Positions 43,781-55,204 are shown, counted from the stretch's first letter. The stretch: DNA of 64,000 nt from Branchinecta lynchi (GCA_023053575.1 JAKZAP010000014.1:21788938-21852937), one strand, 5' to 3'. The notes: generated by a model from the letters alone, not told the origin. Numbers and translations are program-made.

Positions 43781-44028
43781 GGGATCGAATAAAAAGAGGC
43801 ACGACATGGCACAGGAGGCACGAGTAATAAAAGAGATGAGCAAGTAGTAGAAGTAGACAAGCAAGTCAAAGTTCGCACACTCCCGATCCTAAAGGAAGAC
43901 ACGTTAGAAGATTGTTCCTGCCCCCCACTCTGTTGCCTGGAAGGGCCCCCTAGTTTTCGTGCCCCTTTTAAGTACTCGTGCCTCCCACATTAAGTGGTGC
44001 CGTGCCGTGCCTCTTTTAGTGGAGCCCG
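43781..44028. mobile_element. Element E copy with TSD CTCCGCTT
   Basis: GGGATCGAATAAAAAGAGGC at the left, CCTCTTTTAGTGGAGCCCG at the right, flanked by CTCCGCTT (43773-43780 and 44029-44036). hAT-size target duplication. Confidence 0.85.
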
Positions 44029-44188
44029 CTCCGCTTCCCTAGTTCCTTTCATTCTTGTTCAGAAGATTTCTAGTTTGCCATATTGCAGTTCTCCGCTTCC
44101 AAGCGGACTAGTTTCTGTTAATCCCCCAATGCCTCACAATCAACACTTTTGACTGACCTACTTAAATGGATCCATAGTCAGAAGTTTC

Positions 44189-44955
44189 CACTGTCAGAAG
44201 TTTCATAGCCTATAAATAATACAAATATGCGCAGTCTCAACAGATAATACTTAAAATGTTATGATTTTGAAATCGTTAAGCATTACATTTTATGCACAAC
44301 GAACATTGCCAGAAAAAAGCGTCTGTTCACTTTTCCGATAGATCGATAGATTGATATTTGTTGACACTGAAAGCCCTAAAGGGCCATGGTTAATGCAAAT
44401 ACAGAAAAAAAAAAAAAACTAACTTCAGTACCACAAATTTCCAAATTAATCCAACAAATAAATTTCGCATAATATAACCCAATGCACACCCGTTTCTTCC
44501 TAACTCACCTTATAAAAAATGTTCTCTATGTGCCATGCCCAAACTAACCAACCTTCCCAAACTCTTTATCCCCACAAAATTTCTTTCCTTCAAAAATCAA
44601 CTCGACCCATTCCTCACTTTCAAAACTCCCCGGATAAATTTCCTGCCTCAACTCTTTTAACTCTTTACAAAAACATAGAAAGCGCAGTAAATCATCATTT
44701 CTATCTCCGCACATCGGACAAAAATAGGGACTACCATTCGACCTCCTCCTATCTCCAAGTGGTAAAAAATTTCCCCTCATGACGACAAACAAAAACGTCA
44801 GCAGATTTGTTCGACGGTGTTCCGGCTCTTCTTGTAGCCTATAAATGTGTTAATGCGTGACGTTTGAAGAACGCAACAGACTAACATCCTAAGTTTTATC
44901 ACTCTGTTCAAACCGGACATCTTTATGTTATCTGTTATGAAACTTCTGACCCTGT
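44189..44955. mobile_element. Element N copy 2, apparently enlarged by a LINE insertion
   Basis: Left end CACTGTCAGAAGTTTCATAG (with a partial second end just outside at 44176), right end TTATGAAACTTCTGACCCTG. At ~770 bases it is twice the usual length; a minus-strand LINE fragment fills 44510-44800. Confidence 0.6.
44510..44800 (-). pseudogene. LINE C-terminal zinc-knuckle fragment
   Basis: The minus frame reads YFCPMCGDRNDDLLRFLCFC then KELKELRQEIYPG, a C-x2-C ... C segment like the C-terminus of the LINE at 5130-6985 (CSVCGEGDDDLSHL). Confidence 0.55.
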
Positions 44956-45532
44956 AATTGAAGCTTTGCGTATATTTCAGTGATAAAAAGTGAAGATTAC
45001 CCACTACCTCATGGATGTAAGACTTTTTACCAAGAACAAATAATCAGATTTAACCTCTGTCTTTGGTACCAAGCAGAGACTAGAAATACCCCGACAAAAC
45101 TGAGCGGACCTAGAGATATTTACTCTAGCTTTTTACCAGTCTACCCTGCTTCCGTCTTCGCCGTTGCTCATCACAGAGAAAGAAAATGCAGGAGGCGTAA
45201 TCCGCGCGCTGACCCGATCTTGAGCGCGTCCAAAGAACCAATCAGCTGTGTCTTCTACTTTTCCTCGAGATGGTTTCAGAGCGATATAGCTAATTGTTAT
45301 TTTTCTCTCGGCGTGAAGCTACTAACCTCCGCTCGTTCACAGCGGAAAAGGTACTCTCGACTCCGCATAGTCATAGTAAAGAGATGGGGAGACGGAGGTT
45401 CTATCTGATTATGTGTTCTTCTTTTTACTACGTCTGTCACAAGTGTTGATGAGACAATGGGGAATTAACAGAAAATAATCCACTTGGAGCGCTGAACGGG
45501 TAAGAAAAATCGTCCTCAACCTTAATACACTA
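44956..45532. other. No gene or repeat recognised
   Basis: The 142-codon frame 44980-45408 has no recognised domain. Confidence 0.35.
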
Positions 45533-45969
45533 GTTGCGTTTTTTATTGCCGTTCCTGATCTCAGTTCTTCTTATCACTCGTTTTCGATCACATTCCGAGT
45601 TTTTTGCTGAAGCGGAGACCGTGTCAGTTCTCGGTTCTACAATACCTGCGAGTGAAACTGCTAACTGTGACACAGACGCAGTTCCCGGTCCCAGGTCGCC
45701 TGTCATGAATAAATTAACCCCAAAAAACTGAAAGTCCTGGATAGTGTGTTTCGAAATGGATGATAACAACTTGTATGTTTTGACTAACAAGAATAGCCTT
45801 TTCACTGTCAAATGTAACTACCCTTTACTGACTTATTTAGGCGATTTTATGAATGAGGCACCGGGATACTTTATTTACCGTTTTTATTCACCTGCGTCTT
45901 GAAACGGCGAAGGTGTCAGACGTCAGGCGAACTCACAGGGGCACTTACACAGGCGATCAAAAACGCAAC
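45533..45969. mobile_element. Element I-like MITE with GTTGCG ends and a different interior
   Basis: TA, GTTGCGTTTTTTATTGCC ... GCGATCAAAAACGCAAC, TA. Only the terminal ~20 bases resemble element I; the interior is unrelated. TA duplication at 45531-45532 and 45970-45971. Confidence 0.7.
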
Positions 45970-46079
45970 TACTGTTTGGCCCTTTTTGGCGATACATCAG
46001 GAAGCACATATGTCAGGAAGACCTGTTATGCCGATTTCAATGCTTACCGTAAAAGCCGTGCTTAATGCCAGCAGAGGCA

Positions 46080-46433
46080 CACTGTCAGAAGTTTCATAAC
46101 ATATGACACGAGGATGCGCGGTTTCAAAAGATAATGCATAACAGATAACACTTCGGATGTCGTCTGTTGTATTTCAAAATGTATGCATAATAAGCTTTTC
46201 CATCACGAAGAACCGAAAAACCACCAAAAAGTATCTGCTGAGTTTTTCGACATCATGACGATAAAGAGTAAAGTTAGTAGATGCTTTTTCGGATCTTCCT
46301 AACAAAGCTTGTTATGCAATTTCATGCACAGCGTTTTCAAACACAACAGATAACATCCGAAGTGTTATATGTTACCCATTATCTGTTGAAACCACACATC
46401 CTCGTTTTATCTGTTATGGAAGTTCTGGCAGTG
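46080..46433. mobile_element. Element N copy 3 (most complete)
   Basis: Ends CACTGTCAGAAGTTTCATAA and TTATGGAAGTTCTGGCAGTG; the sub-terminal arms also pair (GATGCGCGGTTTCAA with TTGAAACCACACATC). 354 bases, no coding. No clear target duplication. Confidence 0.75.
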
Positions 46434-46579
46434 AAATAATGAAGACAAAGTGGAAAAAAATGTCAAGGGCATACGTCACTCTTTGAGTTAATGCTTAGTT
46501 TTGACCGGGGGGGGGGGCTTGATTTTGAGTCACCTCGGTTTGAAAACCTCATTCTCACCACCGAAAAGTTACAGCGCTT

Positions 46580-46822
46580 GGGATCGACTTAAAAGAGGCA
46601 TGGCACGGCACGACATGACGCAAGAGGCATGAATACTAAAAAGAGATTAGCAAGTAGTACAAGTAGAGAAGAAAGTGAGAGTTCGTAACTCCAGAGCCTA
46701 AGAGAAGGCACGAACATTGTTTCTGCCCCTCACTCTGAAAAGGCCGTATTAGTTTTCGTGCCTCTTTTTAGTACTGGTGCCTCCTACAGTATGGCGTGTC
46801 GTGCCTCGTTTTGTCGATCCTG
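46580..46822. mobile_element. Element E copy with TSD CAGCGCTT
   Basis: GGGATCGACTTAAAAGAGGC ... CCTCGTTTTGTCGATCCTG, flanked by CAGCGCTT at 46572-46579 and 46823-46830. The TSD shares its last five bases (CGCTT) with that of the copy at 43781. Confidence 0.88.
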
Positions 46823-46980
46823 CAGCGCTTGACGAATAGATTTCGCAAGTTGATCGTCAGGCAATGGAAGGAACAAAATACTATTTTTTCTAGGTCACAG
46901 CCAAAAAATTGAAGACAAGGCTCTATGACACACTTTGTTTTACATCTACGAGGGATTTGATAATTGTCATTCCATCGTAA

Positions 46981-47209
46981 AATGAATCGACTAAAAAGAG
47001 TCACGGCATAGCATAAAATAGTGTAGGAGGCATGAGTACCAAAAAGAGGCACGAAAATTAAAAAGTCCCTTTCAGGCTTCAAAGTGAGAGGCTGGAACAA
47101 TGTTACAACGTGCCTTATTTAAGCTCTGGAGTTACGAACTCTCACTTACTTGTCTACTTCTACTACTTGCGAATCAATTTTATTCCTCGTGTCTCTTTTT
47201 AGTCGATCC
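46981..47209. mobile_element. Element E copy with TSD CATCGTAA, next to the gene 2 3' end
   Basis: AATGAATCGACTAAAAAGAG ... CTCTTTTTAGTCGATCC, flanked by CATCGTAA at 46973-46980 and 47210-47217. On the minus strand it offers AATAAA at 47184-47179 to gene 2. Confidence 0.88.
47179..47184 (-). promoter_or_regulatory. Candidate polyadenylation signal of gene 2
   Basis: AATAAA on the minus strand about 233 bases past the gene 2 stop codon. It lies inside the MITE at 46981-47209, so if used the gene's 3' end is supplied by a transposable element. No transcript data. Confidence 0.3.
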
Positions 47210-47416
47210 CATCGTAAACAGGTGACGTCATGCAATAATTTCCGCTAAGTTCTGTCAGAATCACGTTCAAAGGATGTAAGAAATCGGCTGAAGAGTGGCT
47301 TTCACTACAGTCACTCTTTACTATCGGCTGCACACGAAATTCTAACGGGATCCAAGGACTTTGATGTTGCGTAGAAAGGACTACCTGTCCCAAAGCACAC
47401 TAACAACATTCCACTT

Positions 47417-47632
47417 TCAAGAAGCGACAGCCATGGGAGAAGAAGTTGACGAAGGAGGCTTGAAGACCCCAAAATGAATGGTTGAGAAAATCTGGTCAAT
47501 GGGCTGTGTCTGATCGTAAAGAGATGGAGCCCGAAGCACGATAGCGAACGTTCCCAATACACAAGCTAGGGTAAATACCCATAAGAAGAAACGGTCGAGA
47601 ACGGTTGCAACGTACTTCCAATCCTCGACAAC
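47417..47632 (-). CDS. nAChR-like subunit 2, terminal exon with TM4 and stop
   Basis: Terminal exon on the minus strand, 71 codons plus TGA. The acceptor is TGGTTCTTCTAG. It begins [20 protein letters not shown], runs through TM4, then an extracellular tail with [12 protein letters not shown], and ends in a Ser/Pro-rich stretch ([13 protein letters not shown]). The start of TM4 and the Y-D-Q-T-Q-P-I-D motif are very close to arthropod subunits from memory. The tail after PID, about 26 residues, resembles nothing I recognise, so the last part may have drifted. A longer frame at 47311-47562 overlaps in another register and is a shadow. The stop lies 208 bases from a hAT-type MITE (46981-47209). 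Confidence 0.94.
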   Translation of the reverse strand, partial: VVEDWKYVATVLDRFFLWVFTLACVLGTFAIVLRAPSLYDQTQPIDQIFSTIHFGVFKPPSSTSSPMAVAS

Positions 47633-47712
47633 CTAGAAGAACCACAAGAGACAATTATCGTCGACTCTTGTTACCCACAATTTTAGAGTTGTACGTATGT
47701 AAAATTTTTCTT

Positions 47713-47810
47713 TAAAGATAAGGTCATCCACCAATTCTTCCTACCTACTAATCCAGGTCAGCTATTCCTTAACTGTTGTAACGTTTTATTCGTCAAACAA
47801 AGATGAAACA
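47713..47810 (+). repeat. Direct repeat partner of 50078-50172
   Basis: TTTAAAGATAAGG, CAATTCTTCCTACCTAC and GTCAGCTATTCCTTAACT match 50078-50172 in the same orientation. Both lie in the last intron of gene 2; 2.3 kb of repeats separate them. Confidence 0.65.
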
Positions 47811-47812
47811 AT

Positions 47813-48945
47813 TCTTTTTGGATCCCAAAAAGTAAGTGGAGGGGTACCCAGTGCCTTCTTTACCCTTAGGCCGGTTAAGCCAGTGCTGGGGGGCCAGGGG
47901 AAAAGAGGGACCAAACTCCGGTGTAAATTGTTGAGAAATCAGGATAAGGTTGGTAGCCTTGTTAATTAAGACCGAGGTGTGACCAGCTGCGTTGCACCGT
48001 CATTTACGTTACCGAAATTATGCTCAGATGTGACCAGTGTGGCGACCAAGAATTGTGCGTGCTAATGTGATGGCGTTTTTATGTTTTTGTCTCATGGGGC
48101 CAAAAACCCATGAATGGCCTACGGTCCACCAAAGGTAAAAGACGGCACTGGGGGTACTTATAACTTCGTAAAAGTTGTCTGTCTGTCCGTCCGTCTACCA
48201 GCAAGATAACTCTCGAAGGGAATGAGATATTTCGATGAAACTTGGTGTGAGGATTGTTTGGGTCAAGGGACATGTCGAGTTTGTGGATGAGCTCTGTAGC
48301 CCTATATTTAGGGGTGGGGGAACAAATTAAGGGGCAAACAAATTTCTTTTTAAGAGCTAGTGAGATTGTCAATTTAGGGGTCAGAGCTGATATGAAAATA
48401 ATTTTCTCGCCGGACAAATAGTTCGCCAGGAATCCGGCCGAAACTGGAACATTGGTAAACTAAAAGTGGCATCTGAAGTTTATTAGATGTTCGAACTAGG
48501 GGTAAGAAGGCATGCTGCATCCGTAGATGACACTCATTTTCTACCCGGATATATAGTTCGCCCGGAATCCGGCTGAAACCAGAGAATTCGTTAAAAATTC
48601 AAGTTTATCGTAAGTTGTATAGAGATTCGATACAGAGGTGAGAAGATGTTCTGCATTTTTTTTTTTCGGGACAATTAGTTCGCCCAGAATCCGGCATAAG
48701 CCTGAAATTTCGCAGAAGTAAGACCGGTTTGGATAAATTTCGTCTGAGTAGATATGACGTATACGGGTAAAAAGACATGCTGAATCCATATCTGGACTTG
48801 GTTTTCTCACATGATTGGCCATTGGCCTTAATCTGTTTCTAAATTTTAATAGTAGAAATGTACAAGGATTCTGGCGAAGACCGGATATCGACAAGGCCCA
48901 GTTGTCTGGATCAAATATGAAATTTTGGGGATCCCAACGAAACCT
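47813..48945 (-). repeat. Element A copy 5, carrying a hAT MITE
   Basis: TTTTTGGATCCCAAAAAGTA at the left, GGGATCCCAACGAAACCTTT at the right. Terminal segment, GACAGACGG run and ~137-base units on the minus strand. Interrupted at 47849-48150. Confidence 0.8.
47849..48150. mobile_element. hAT-type MITE with TSD GGGGTACC/GGGGTACT
   Basis: CAGTGCCTTCTTTACCCTT ... AAAGGTAAAAGACGGCACTG, 302 bases, flanked by 8-bp duplications differing at one base (47841-47848, 48151-48158). Inserted in the terminal segment of element A. Confidence 0.85.
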
Positions 48946-49185
48946 TTGGTAGTTTTTTGGATTTAAAAGATATATGGTTCCAGTGTCGGAGCTTCACACA
49001 CAGTCCTAGATCATAACGACATAGCCTCGAGGTGATGTCCAAAGAAAAGACAGACTTTTTGAAAATGGGAAACGGCGCCCTTGAGACGTAGCCTAATATT
49101 ATAAGTAATGAAATGCGACACAAATGCTCCTATGGCGGAATATGAACCCACACCCTTGATCGCCTTATATATAAGTAAGTAAGTA
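48946..49185. other. Intron sequence, nothing assigned
   Basis: No recognisable repeat or gene. Confidence 0.35.
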
Positions 49186-49740
49186 AGTAAGTAATTTATT
49201 TATAACCCGCCGTTTTCAGAAAGCGGAGTAAATGAAGAAAATAAATAAAACACATAAACATACACAAAAAGACACTTAATTTCAATCGTCGGCCAGGAAG
49301 CAGTGTAGAAGGTCGTGCGCTGGTTGGGTTTTGTTGTAAATGATTTTTGACAGCGACGAAGAAACATCCAAAGGGGGAACACTTGCATCTTTAATTTTGA
49401 ACTTCTCTGTCAAAGTATGGTTACGGCATAATTTCGACAAGTGGAGCAGGTGCTTTGCATATTTAAAATAACATGATCTCATCTTTTTTATCTCCTTCTT
49501 TCGCAGAACATGAGTGACACCAGAAGAAAATAGTATAGAAGGAGCGCAGAAGGTGCTGTACAATTTCCCCAAAGCTTTACGATTATAGCGCGATATTACG
49601 ATTCGGCCATAGGCGGTACGGACTGATCTAGAAACTTCTTGAACAACCGAAGAGCAAAATTTTGACAAAGAGGATTTGAATGTTATGCCAAGCCATCGTA
49701 GAGATTCTGTTGATCTGACGACGATATAAGTTTTCTTTAA
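49186..49740 (-). pseudogene. LINE-L ORF2 C-terminus with (CTTA)n tail
   Basis: The minus strand reads SRSVRTAYGRIVISRYNRKA, SGVTHVLRKKEIKKMRSCYF, KYAKHLLHLSKLCRN and DLLHCFLADD then stop, followed by TTCATTTACTCCGCTTTC and a tetranucleotide run (49175-49200 on the plus strand). The C-terminal frame is intact for 128 codons; RT motifs are absent. Reference copy for family L in this window. Confidence 0.7.
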
Positions 49741-51799
49741 AGGACTCCTAGCACTTTTTACTCTTCAACTTAAAGTATTTTAAAATACTTGAATCCTTTA
49801 AAACTATCTGCTGTGCCTTCAACAAATAACCCCCGGTTTTGGCGTTTTCAACCTTTTCCGAGACCCGTTGACTTGTAGCGAAAACAGGGAAACAATTTAC
49901 ATAACCGGTTTTTCTGGTGGAAAACCTCTCGCAGAGAACCGTCGACAGCATGGAAGGTAGCAAAACATGGAAAGTGAGAAAATCAGCGTGGTTTTGTTAG
50001 ATGGGTTGGAATGTACCGTACGAAATTGGGGTGATTATGGAAGTAGGGTGCATTAGTATTATAGGTAAGACAGGTCCTTTAAAGATAAGGCCATCCATCA
50101 ATTCTTCCTACCTGCACATCCAGGTCGGTTATTCCTTAACTTCTGCAACGTTTTAATTCATCAAACAAACATAATTTTGTTTGTCTTTTTGCACTTTTTG
50201 TCGTTCAGTTCACATCTTTAGAGCGCGTTCTGTCATACTTACCGTACTACGCATGACGTCATGAATTCTGCCTTTTTGCCGTCAAGGCTGGAACGATTTT
50301 GATACTTTCCAGCAGAATATTATGCCACGAGCGAGAGCGAATCCGACCAATCAAGTTACAAAGATGCGTAGTTACTACGCTTACTACGTTCCCAAACTTG
50401 GTAAGCAAATACTTACTATCAGTTAGTATTTCGAGAAGATTGGAACGGGCAGCGTAGTAACTTTTTACGAGGTTGTAACGGAACGGAAACAGTAAATAAG
50501 TTACTATTTTGAGAAGGGTGCAACACGCTCTCAATTCAACTCCAGGAATCTAGCAAGTAGCAATATAAATCTGAACAGTTCTAGAGAGCTAAAAAAGAGT
50601 AAATGAGTCAGCCGTTTATCTCGACCAACGATCATAAACAACAAAAAACATGCAAGCATAGACAACCAGAGAAAAGCCGGAGTAGCGATGACGCCCATCG
50701 AAAGAAACGGGGCGACCAGTTCCGAAGTCAGCTAGCAGCAAAAACAGACAGCATGCTACGCCGCTAGTAAAAAAAATACTTATTTCACATTCTACCGTTT
50801 CCCCTCTCAGGACCTTCCATCTGGCAACAAACGTTAGCAGGAAATCATAAATATTAGGACTCAAGCTGAAGCAAAGAAAGGAACAATCAAGTGACCATAA
50901 TAATAACAAACATTTAAAGTTCAATGGGCACATCCAAAGTGGTTTTGTGGAAGATTTTATCCAAAGTGGTCAAACGTATAATGGATTTTTCGAGTGGGTC
51001 GTTTTCGGGTGAAAGCTTCTGCGCTTTCCCAGACGGATGGTAAATTGTAAATATATAGAGCTCAGAATTGTAAATAATCACAGAATTGTACATATACACT
51101 TTTAACACGCACATTTTATCTTTCATTATTTTATTTTTATCTGCATCCGCACCGTTTTCTTCTGGTTTTTAGTTACATCTCGTCTTATTGTCTGTTGGTT
51201 CCGCATCGTTCTCCTGTTGTGATTGTGGTGGATTTTATGATTTAGTTTTGTTTTCTTTTTCACTGAGGACGGTTTATATTTATATTTATCCCTCGCACAT
51301 CATCCTAGAGGGATAATTAGCTGATCAAGAAAAAACTCCGAAAATCACGGTTTTCTAATTCTTTATTAAAAATAATCAAGACTGATTAAAAAACAATAAA
51401 GGCGGTGATATCAAACATCATATTATATCAACAAGTATTATGGCAGAAAATGGAAATGTATCATATATAAATAATGGCAGGAAATTGGATATGATGAGCA
51501 TGATTCGAAGAAGACGAGATAAACAAGGTTTCCCAAATGAAGGTTCCCCAAAGGACAAAGAATCTTAAAAAAGAAGTATATCTATGTTTTTCGTTTTTTT
51601 TTTCGTTTTTTTAGTTTAGTTTAATACTCATTATTATAAATAAACCCAGAAATCTTTATAATGAGATCCCAGAAAATAAAAAATAATAACAAAAGGTTTA
51701 GGCATAAAAATCCAAACTTCAGTCAGTACATCTAAACGACCAAGAAAACGAGACAGCCCAAGTTTGGTTTATGGCATTCAATGCATCACAATTGCAAAA
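49741..51799. other. Gene 2 intron; one direct repeat, otherwise unassigned
   Basis: Holds 50078-50172, the partner of 47713-47810. Short frames on the minus strand (50259-50534, 50616-50933, 50914-51126) have no recognised homology. Confidence 0.4.
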
Positions 51800-51878
51800 T
51801 CATAACAGCTAACATCCTAAGTGATGTCCGTTGAAGCTGCGCATCCTTGTGCTGTTGGTTATGAAACTCCGGACAGTG
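51800..51878. mobile_element. Element N right-end fragment
   Basis: ATAACAGCTAACATCCTAAG ... GGTTATGAAACTCCGGACAGTG-like end; only about 80 bases of N remain. Confidence 0.55.
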
Positions 51879-51915
51879 AAGAACCGGCAAGATTGTACGC
51901 CAAAGAATCCCGCCC

Positions 51916-52699
51916 ATCCCGATGAAAAATGTGTAGCCTGCGTAGTTTGATGATAGTTGGACGAAAAAGTTGCATCTAGTGATATGCAATAGTAAAGAAT
52001 ACTATCGTTTAATGTGCCTGAGACCGGGCCCATCTTAAGTAGTAGTATCCAGTAGAATGCAGTAACACGGTAGCCTCGAAGTAGAAGCATGTAATAGCAT
52101 CAGTTAGGGATCGACTAAAACCAGGAAGGGAAGGGAACGCGAGAAAAGCTGGAAGGGCATACTAAAACCAGGAAGGACAAAACGAGGAAGGGCATACTAA
52201 AACCAGGAAGGCTGTCGGCAGAATCCGCCGCACCGTTACCTTCCTCTATTTAGTATAATTTGAGGGTTCGGCAACTTTTCAAATGCAAAGTTCACCATCC
52301 CTTCCTCGTTTTAGTATCCTGACATGGATAGGCATTAAGTTCAGTGAGGAATCGGCAACTATAAAAATTGTGCTTAATGCCTTAAAACTTAATGCCTACA
52401 CATGTCAGGATACTAAAACGAAGAAGAGATGGTAAATTTTGAATTTGAAAAGCTGCCGCCCCCTCAAATAATACTAAATAGAGGAAGGGAACGACGCGGC
52501 GATTTATGGCGATAGCCTTCCTCGTTTCAGTATGCCCTTCCTCGTTTTAGCATGCCCTTCCTGGTTTTAGTATGCCCTTCCTGCTTTTCTCGCGTTCCCT
52601 TCCCTTCCTGGTTTTAGTCGATCCCCATCAGTTAGTACTATATGCTACTTTTTCGTACTACTTCATACTGTTATTCCGAGATAAATTTTTCATCGGGAT
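51916..52699. mobile_element. Element G copy 2, with element F nested inside
   Basis: ATCCCGATGAAAAATGTG at the left and AATTTTTCATCGGGAT at the right. G sequence totals about 260 bases; the rest is the F insertion at 52107-52626 between GCATCAGTTA and ATCAGTTAGTAC. Confidence 0.8.
52107..52626. mobile_element. Element F, complete, TSD ATCAGTTA
   Basis: GGGATCGACTAAAACCAGGA ... CCTGGTTTTAGTCGATCCCC, flanked by ATCAGTTA (52099-52106, 52627-52634). The interior repeats CATACTAAAACCAGGAAGG at both ends. It shares the terminal GGGATCGACTAAAA with element E but not the interior. Confidence 0.92.
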
Positions 52700-53639
52700 T
52701 GCTAAGAACGGCTAACGTTTCACTGGAAGGGATCTATTTCGCGACACCAAATTAAACATGTTGTTTCTCAGTTCCCAGATGAGGAAATCCCCAAATGTCT
52801 CCTCCGGGGCAACGAAAAGTAAGGAATTTGTTGATTCGAAATTCACATGGAATTAAACCGGAGTATAGAGCAAAGAAACAAAAAAGAGACACGTGCGGAA
52901 CGTCACAAACATGTTTACAACTGATAATGTGATCGATACTAAAGTAGAAGTTTACAATTTCGAAGTTTGGTTACTTTATAATCAGTGTCACTTACATCCA
53001 CCTGCTGTGATAAAAGTCAAAGTGGGTGTAAGGGCTCCTAAGAATACCTGAATGGGTAATTTGGGCCTTCATTTGACCATTTCGCACATGCTGTTCAGTT
53101 CCAAGTTCCGTTGAAAGACGCATAGCCAACGTCTACTTTACTGAGACAGCATGGCTAGCAGTGGCTTGAGCTTCATTTGGCCTTACATAGCTTCTACGAC
53201 CTATTTCACAAACAGGGGAAAAATGGAAGGATAGGGACGCAGAAAAAGGGTGAATTGTGAACATGATGGTTATTGTGCCTTCATGCCTAAATTTTCGGTC
53301 AAATTTTGTTTTGTTTTTATCTTCATTCGTTTGTTTACTCTGTTTCGTCTCTACTCCACCATGTAAGCTTTTTGCATTGTGTGAGTAATAAGCAACTTAA
53401 TAAATAATGAAAGATCCAAGCGTGTCCTCAGGGACAAATAAAATGGGGAAAGCTAATTAGCTAACCATACATGTGTATCATTCCAAGCGCAAAGTGTCAA
53501 AATTGACTTATTCATGTATGTAAGGCCCATATATACGTTATCTAGATTACGAGATTTTCACCGACGTGTTGATATATCTTTTCAAACCTTGATAAGCGAC
53601 ATTTTTTTCGAGATTTTTACTGATAGCGCACTATGTTTG
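52700..53639. other. Gene 2 intron, nothing assigned
   Basis: No repeat family or coding pattern recognised. Confidence 0.4.
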
Positions 53640-53980
53640 TTCTATATTCAATAATAACTTCTTTTTTTTCTTTTTTTTATATTCAATATTCAATAACTTT
53701 ACTAAAAAAAAATCACTCCGGCTTGACGACCGGTTACAAACAAATACGTGCTTGAAAAACGCAACCAGTACACATTTACTACCATCAAACCTTCACTACA
53801 ATAAACTAAAAATTAATTCATTAATTTGCCAATTTGTCCTCTCTCGTCTTCCAAACTCTCCACTCACCAACTACCGTTAAGGAGATGTTTCTTTAACCGA
53901 TTTTTAAATTGCGGTACACTTTCCGCTTCTCGAACAGAGTCTGGAAAAGTATTCCACTTCTTGGCTCACTTACAAGTAAA
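53640..53980 (-). pseudogene. LINE ORF2 C-terminal fragment
   Basis: The minus strand reads KKWNTFPDSVREAESVPQFK then NRLKKHLLNGSW and a stop near 53867. The W-N-x-x-P-x-x-V ... F-K-x-R-L-K-x-H-L pattern is the standard end of many CR1/L2-like LINE ORF2s. The remainder is untranslated sequence. Confidence 0.65.
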
Positions 53981-54054
53981 GTGAGCCAAGCTCACTTTAC
54001 CAGTTCTCAACAGTATACTGTCCGAAACGAGGTACGCACGTCTGTCGCCCCGTT

Positions 54055-54435
54055 AAAATGGGGGGGGAGGGGGAAGGGCGCCCCCGAAGTTACTGGCCAG
54101 TCGGGAAAAAACAACCGAGTTGCGCCAAGCGCCTAAATTTTCGTTAAAACAGCCATTTTTTTTTCTTGCAAACAGCCGATTTTTTTTGTTCACAGTAGAT
54201 TTTTCTTAAAAAGAGTGGGGTTGCTTAAGAACAGCGGGTTTTCTTAAGAAACAGTGGTTTTTTTTACAAACGGTGGGTTTTTCGTAAAAATTGTAGATTT
54301 TTTCTTAAAAACAATCGTTTTTCTTGAAAATATCAGTCGATTTTTCGTCAAAACAGTCGTTTATCTGCAAAAACAGTCGATAAAATGACCAGCCAGTAGG
54401 TAAATACCTTGCCCCCCCCCCCAAACATTTTGGCC
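54055..54435. repeat. Element D copy 1: minisatellite of TTTTTCTTAAAAACAGTCG-like units
   Basis: A G-tract (54059-54076) is followed by about ten ~28-base units of the form AACAGTCGATTTTTCTTAAA and ends with a CTTGCCCCCCCCCC tract. Related units flank 55260-55380 and 58000-58130. Confidence 0.65.
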
Positions 54436-55204
54436 TCTTCTCCCAATTACTTTACTTATTTATTTAATTATCTCATTTATATCCGCCGCAATTCAGCAGA
54501 TTACACAGAAAAAGCATAGGAATATGCAAACTATTACAACAATAGGTAGCGTACACATATTCATATGCATTAACAACAAACCTCATAGAAACACGATAAT
54601 TCTAAATACTTCATACCGATGATTATTTCAATATAACGGAGCCAAATTATTACTTAAAGAAGTTAACTTCTTTCTTATTTATAGTCCCTGAACTGTTTTT
54701 CTTTGCTCCATATCCGTCTTAAACGCTTTGGGGTAAACATAACCATTATATTATATGATCATACCCCCTCCCCTATATAAAGAATTTCGACCAAATCGGA
54801 GCAGTCGCTATGGAGATACAGAACGTTCTCAGAGTTAATAACACTGTAAATAATTTTTTTTGCAGTATTTGCTACTGGGATCAATCTTGTCTCTAAGAAG
54901 ATAATCTTATCTCTAATTCGGATTAATCATATCTGAGTCGAGATAAGATTAATCCCAGCAGCAAGTATGTTTACTCGGAGAAACTTTTTTACAGTGAAGT
55001 GCCATTTCTTGGCCAAGAGGCTGAAGGTTTTTCGTTGTTTGAAGAAAGTTTGAAAAATTACAATCCTTACCAAACTCTTCATTTTACTTTAGAATTGTAC
55101 TTTTCTGGAAGAGACACCGTCTCATTAGTCTAAATCAATCAGACAGCCAGTAGGCTATACTATCTTACTTCGCTTCGGCATCTTTGGTTGTTGTAGTACA
55201 CCAC
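54436..55204. other. Gene 2 intron, nothing assigned
   Basis: Near 54455-54540 weak similarity to the LINE-L 3' untranslated pattern. A short palindromic stretch near 54885-54960 (AGATAAGATTAATC). No gene. Confidence 0.35.

Noticed and set aside
44980..45408. 142-codon plus frame
   Set aside because: No domain, no splice context and no homology recognised; length is within chance for this window.
47311..47562. 83-codon minus frame overlapping the gene 2 terminal exon
   Set aside because: Different register from the TM4 homology; the homologous frame ends at the TGA at 47417-47419.
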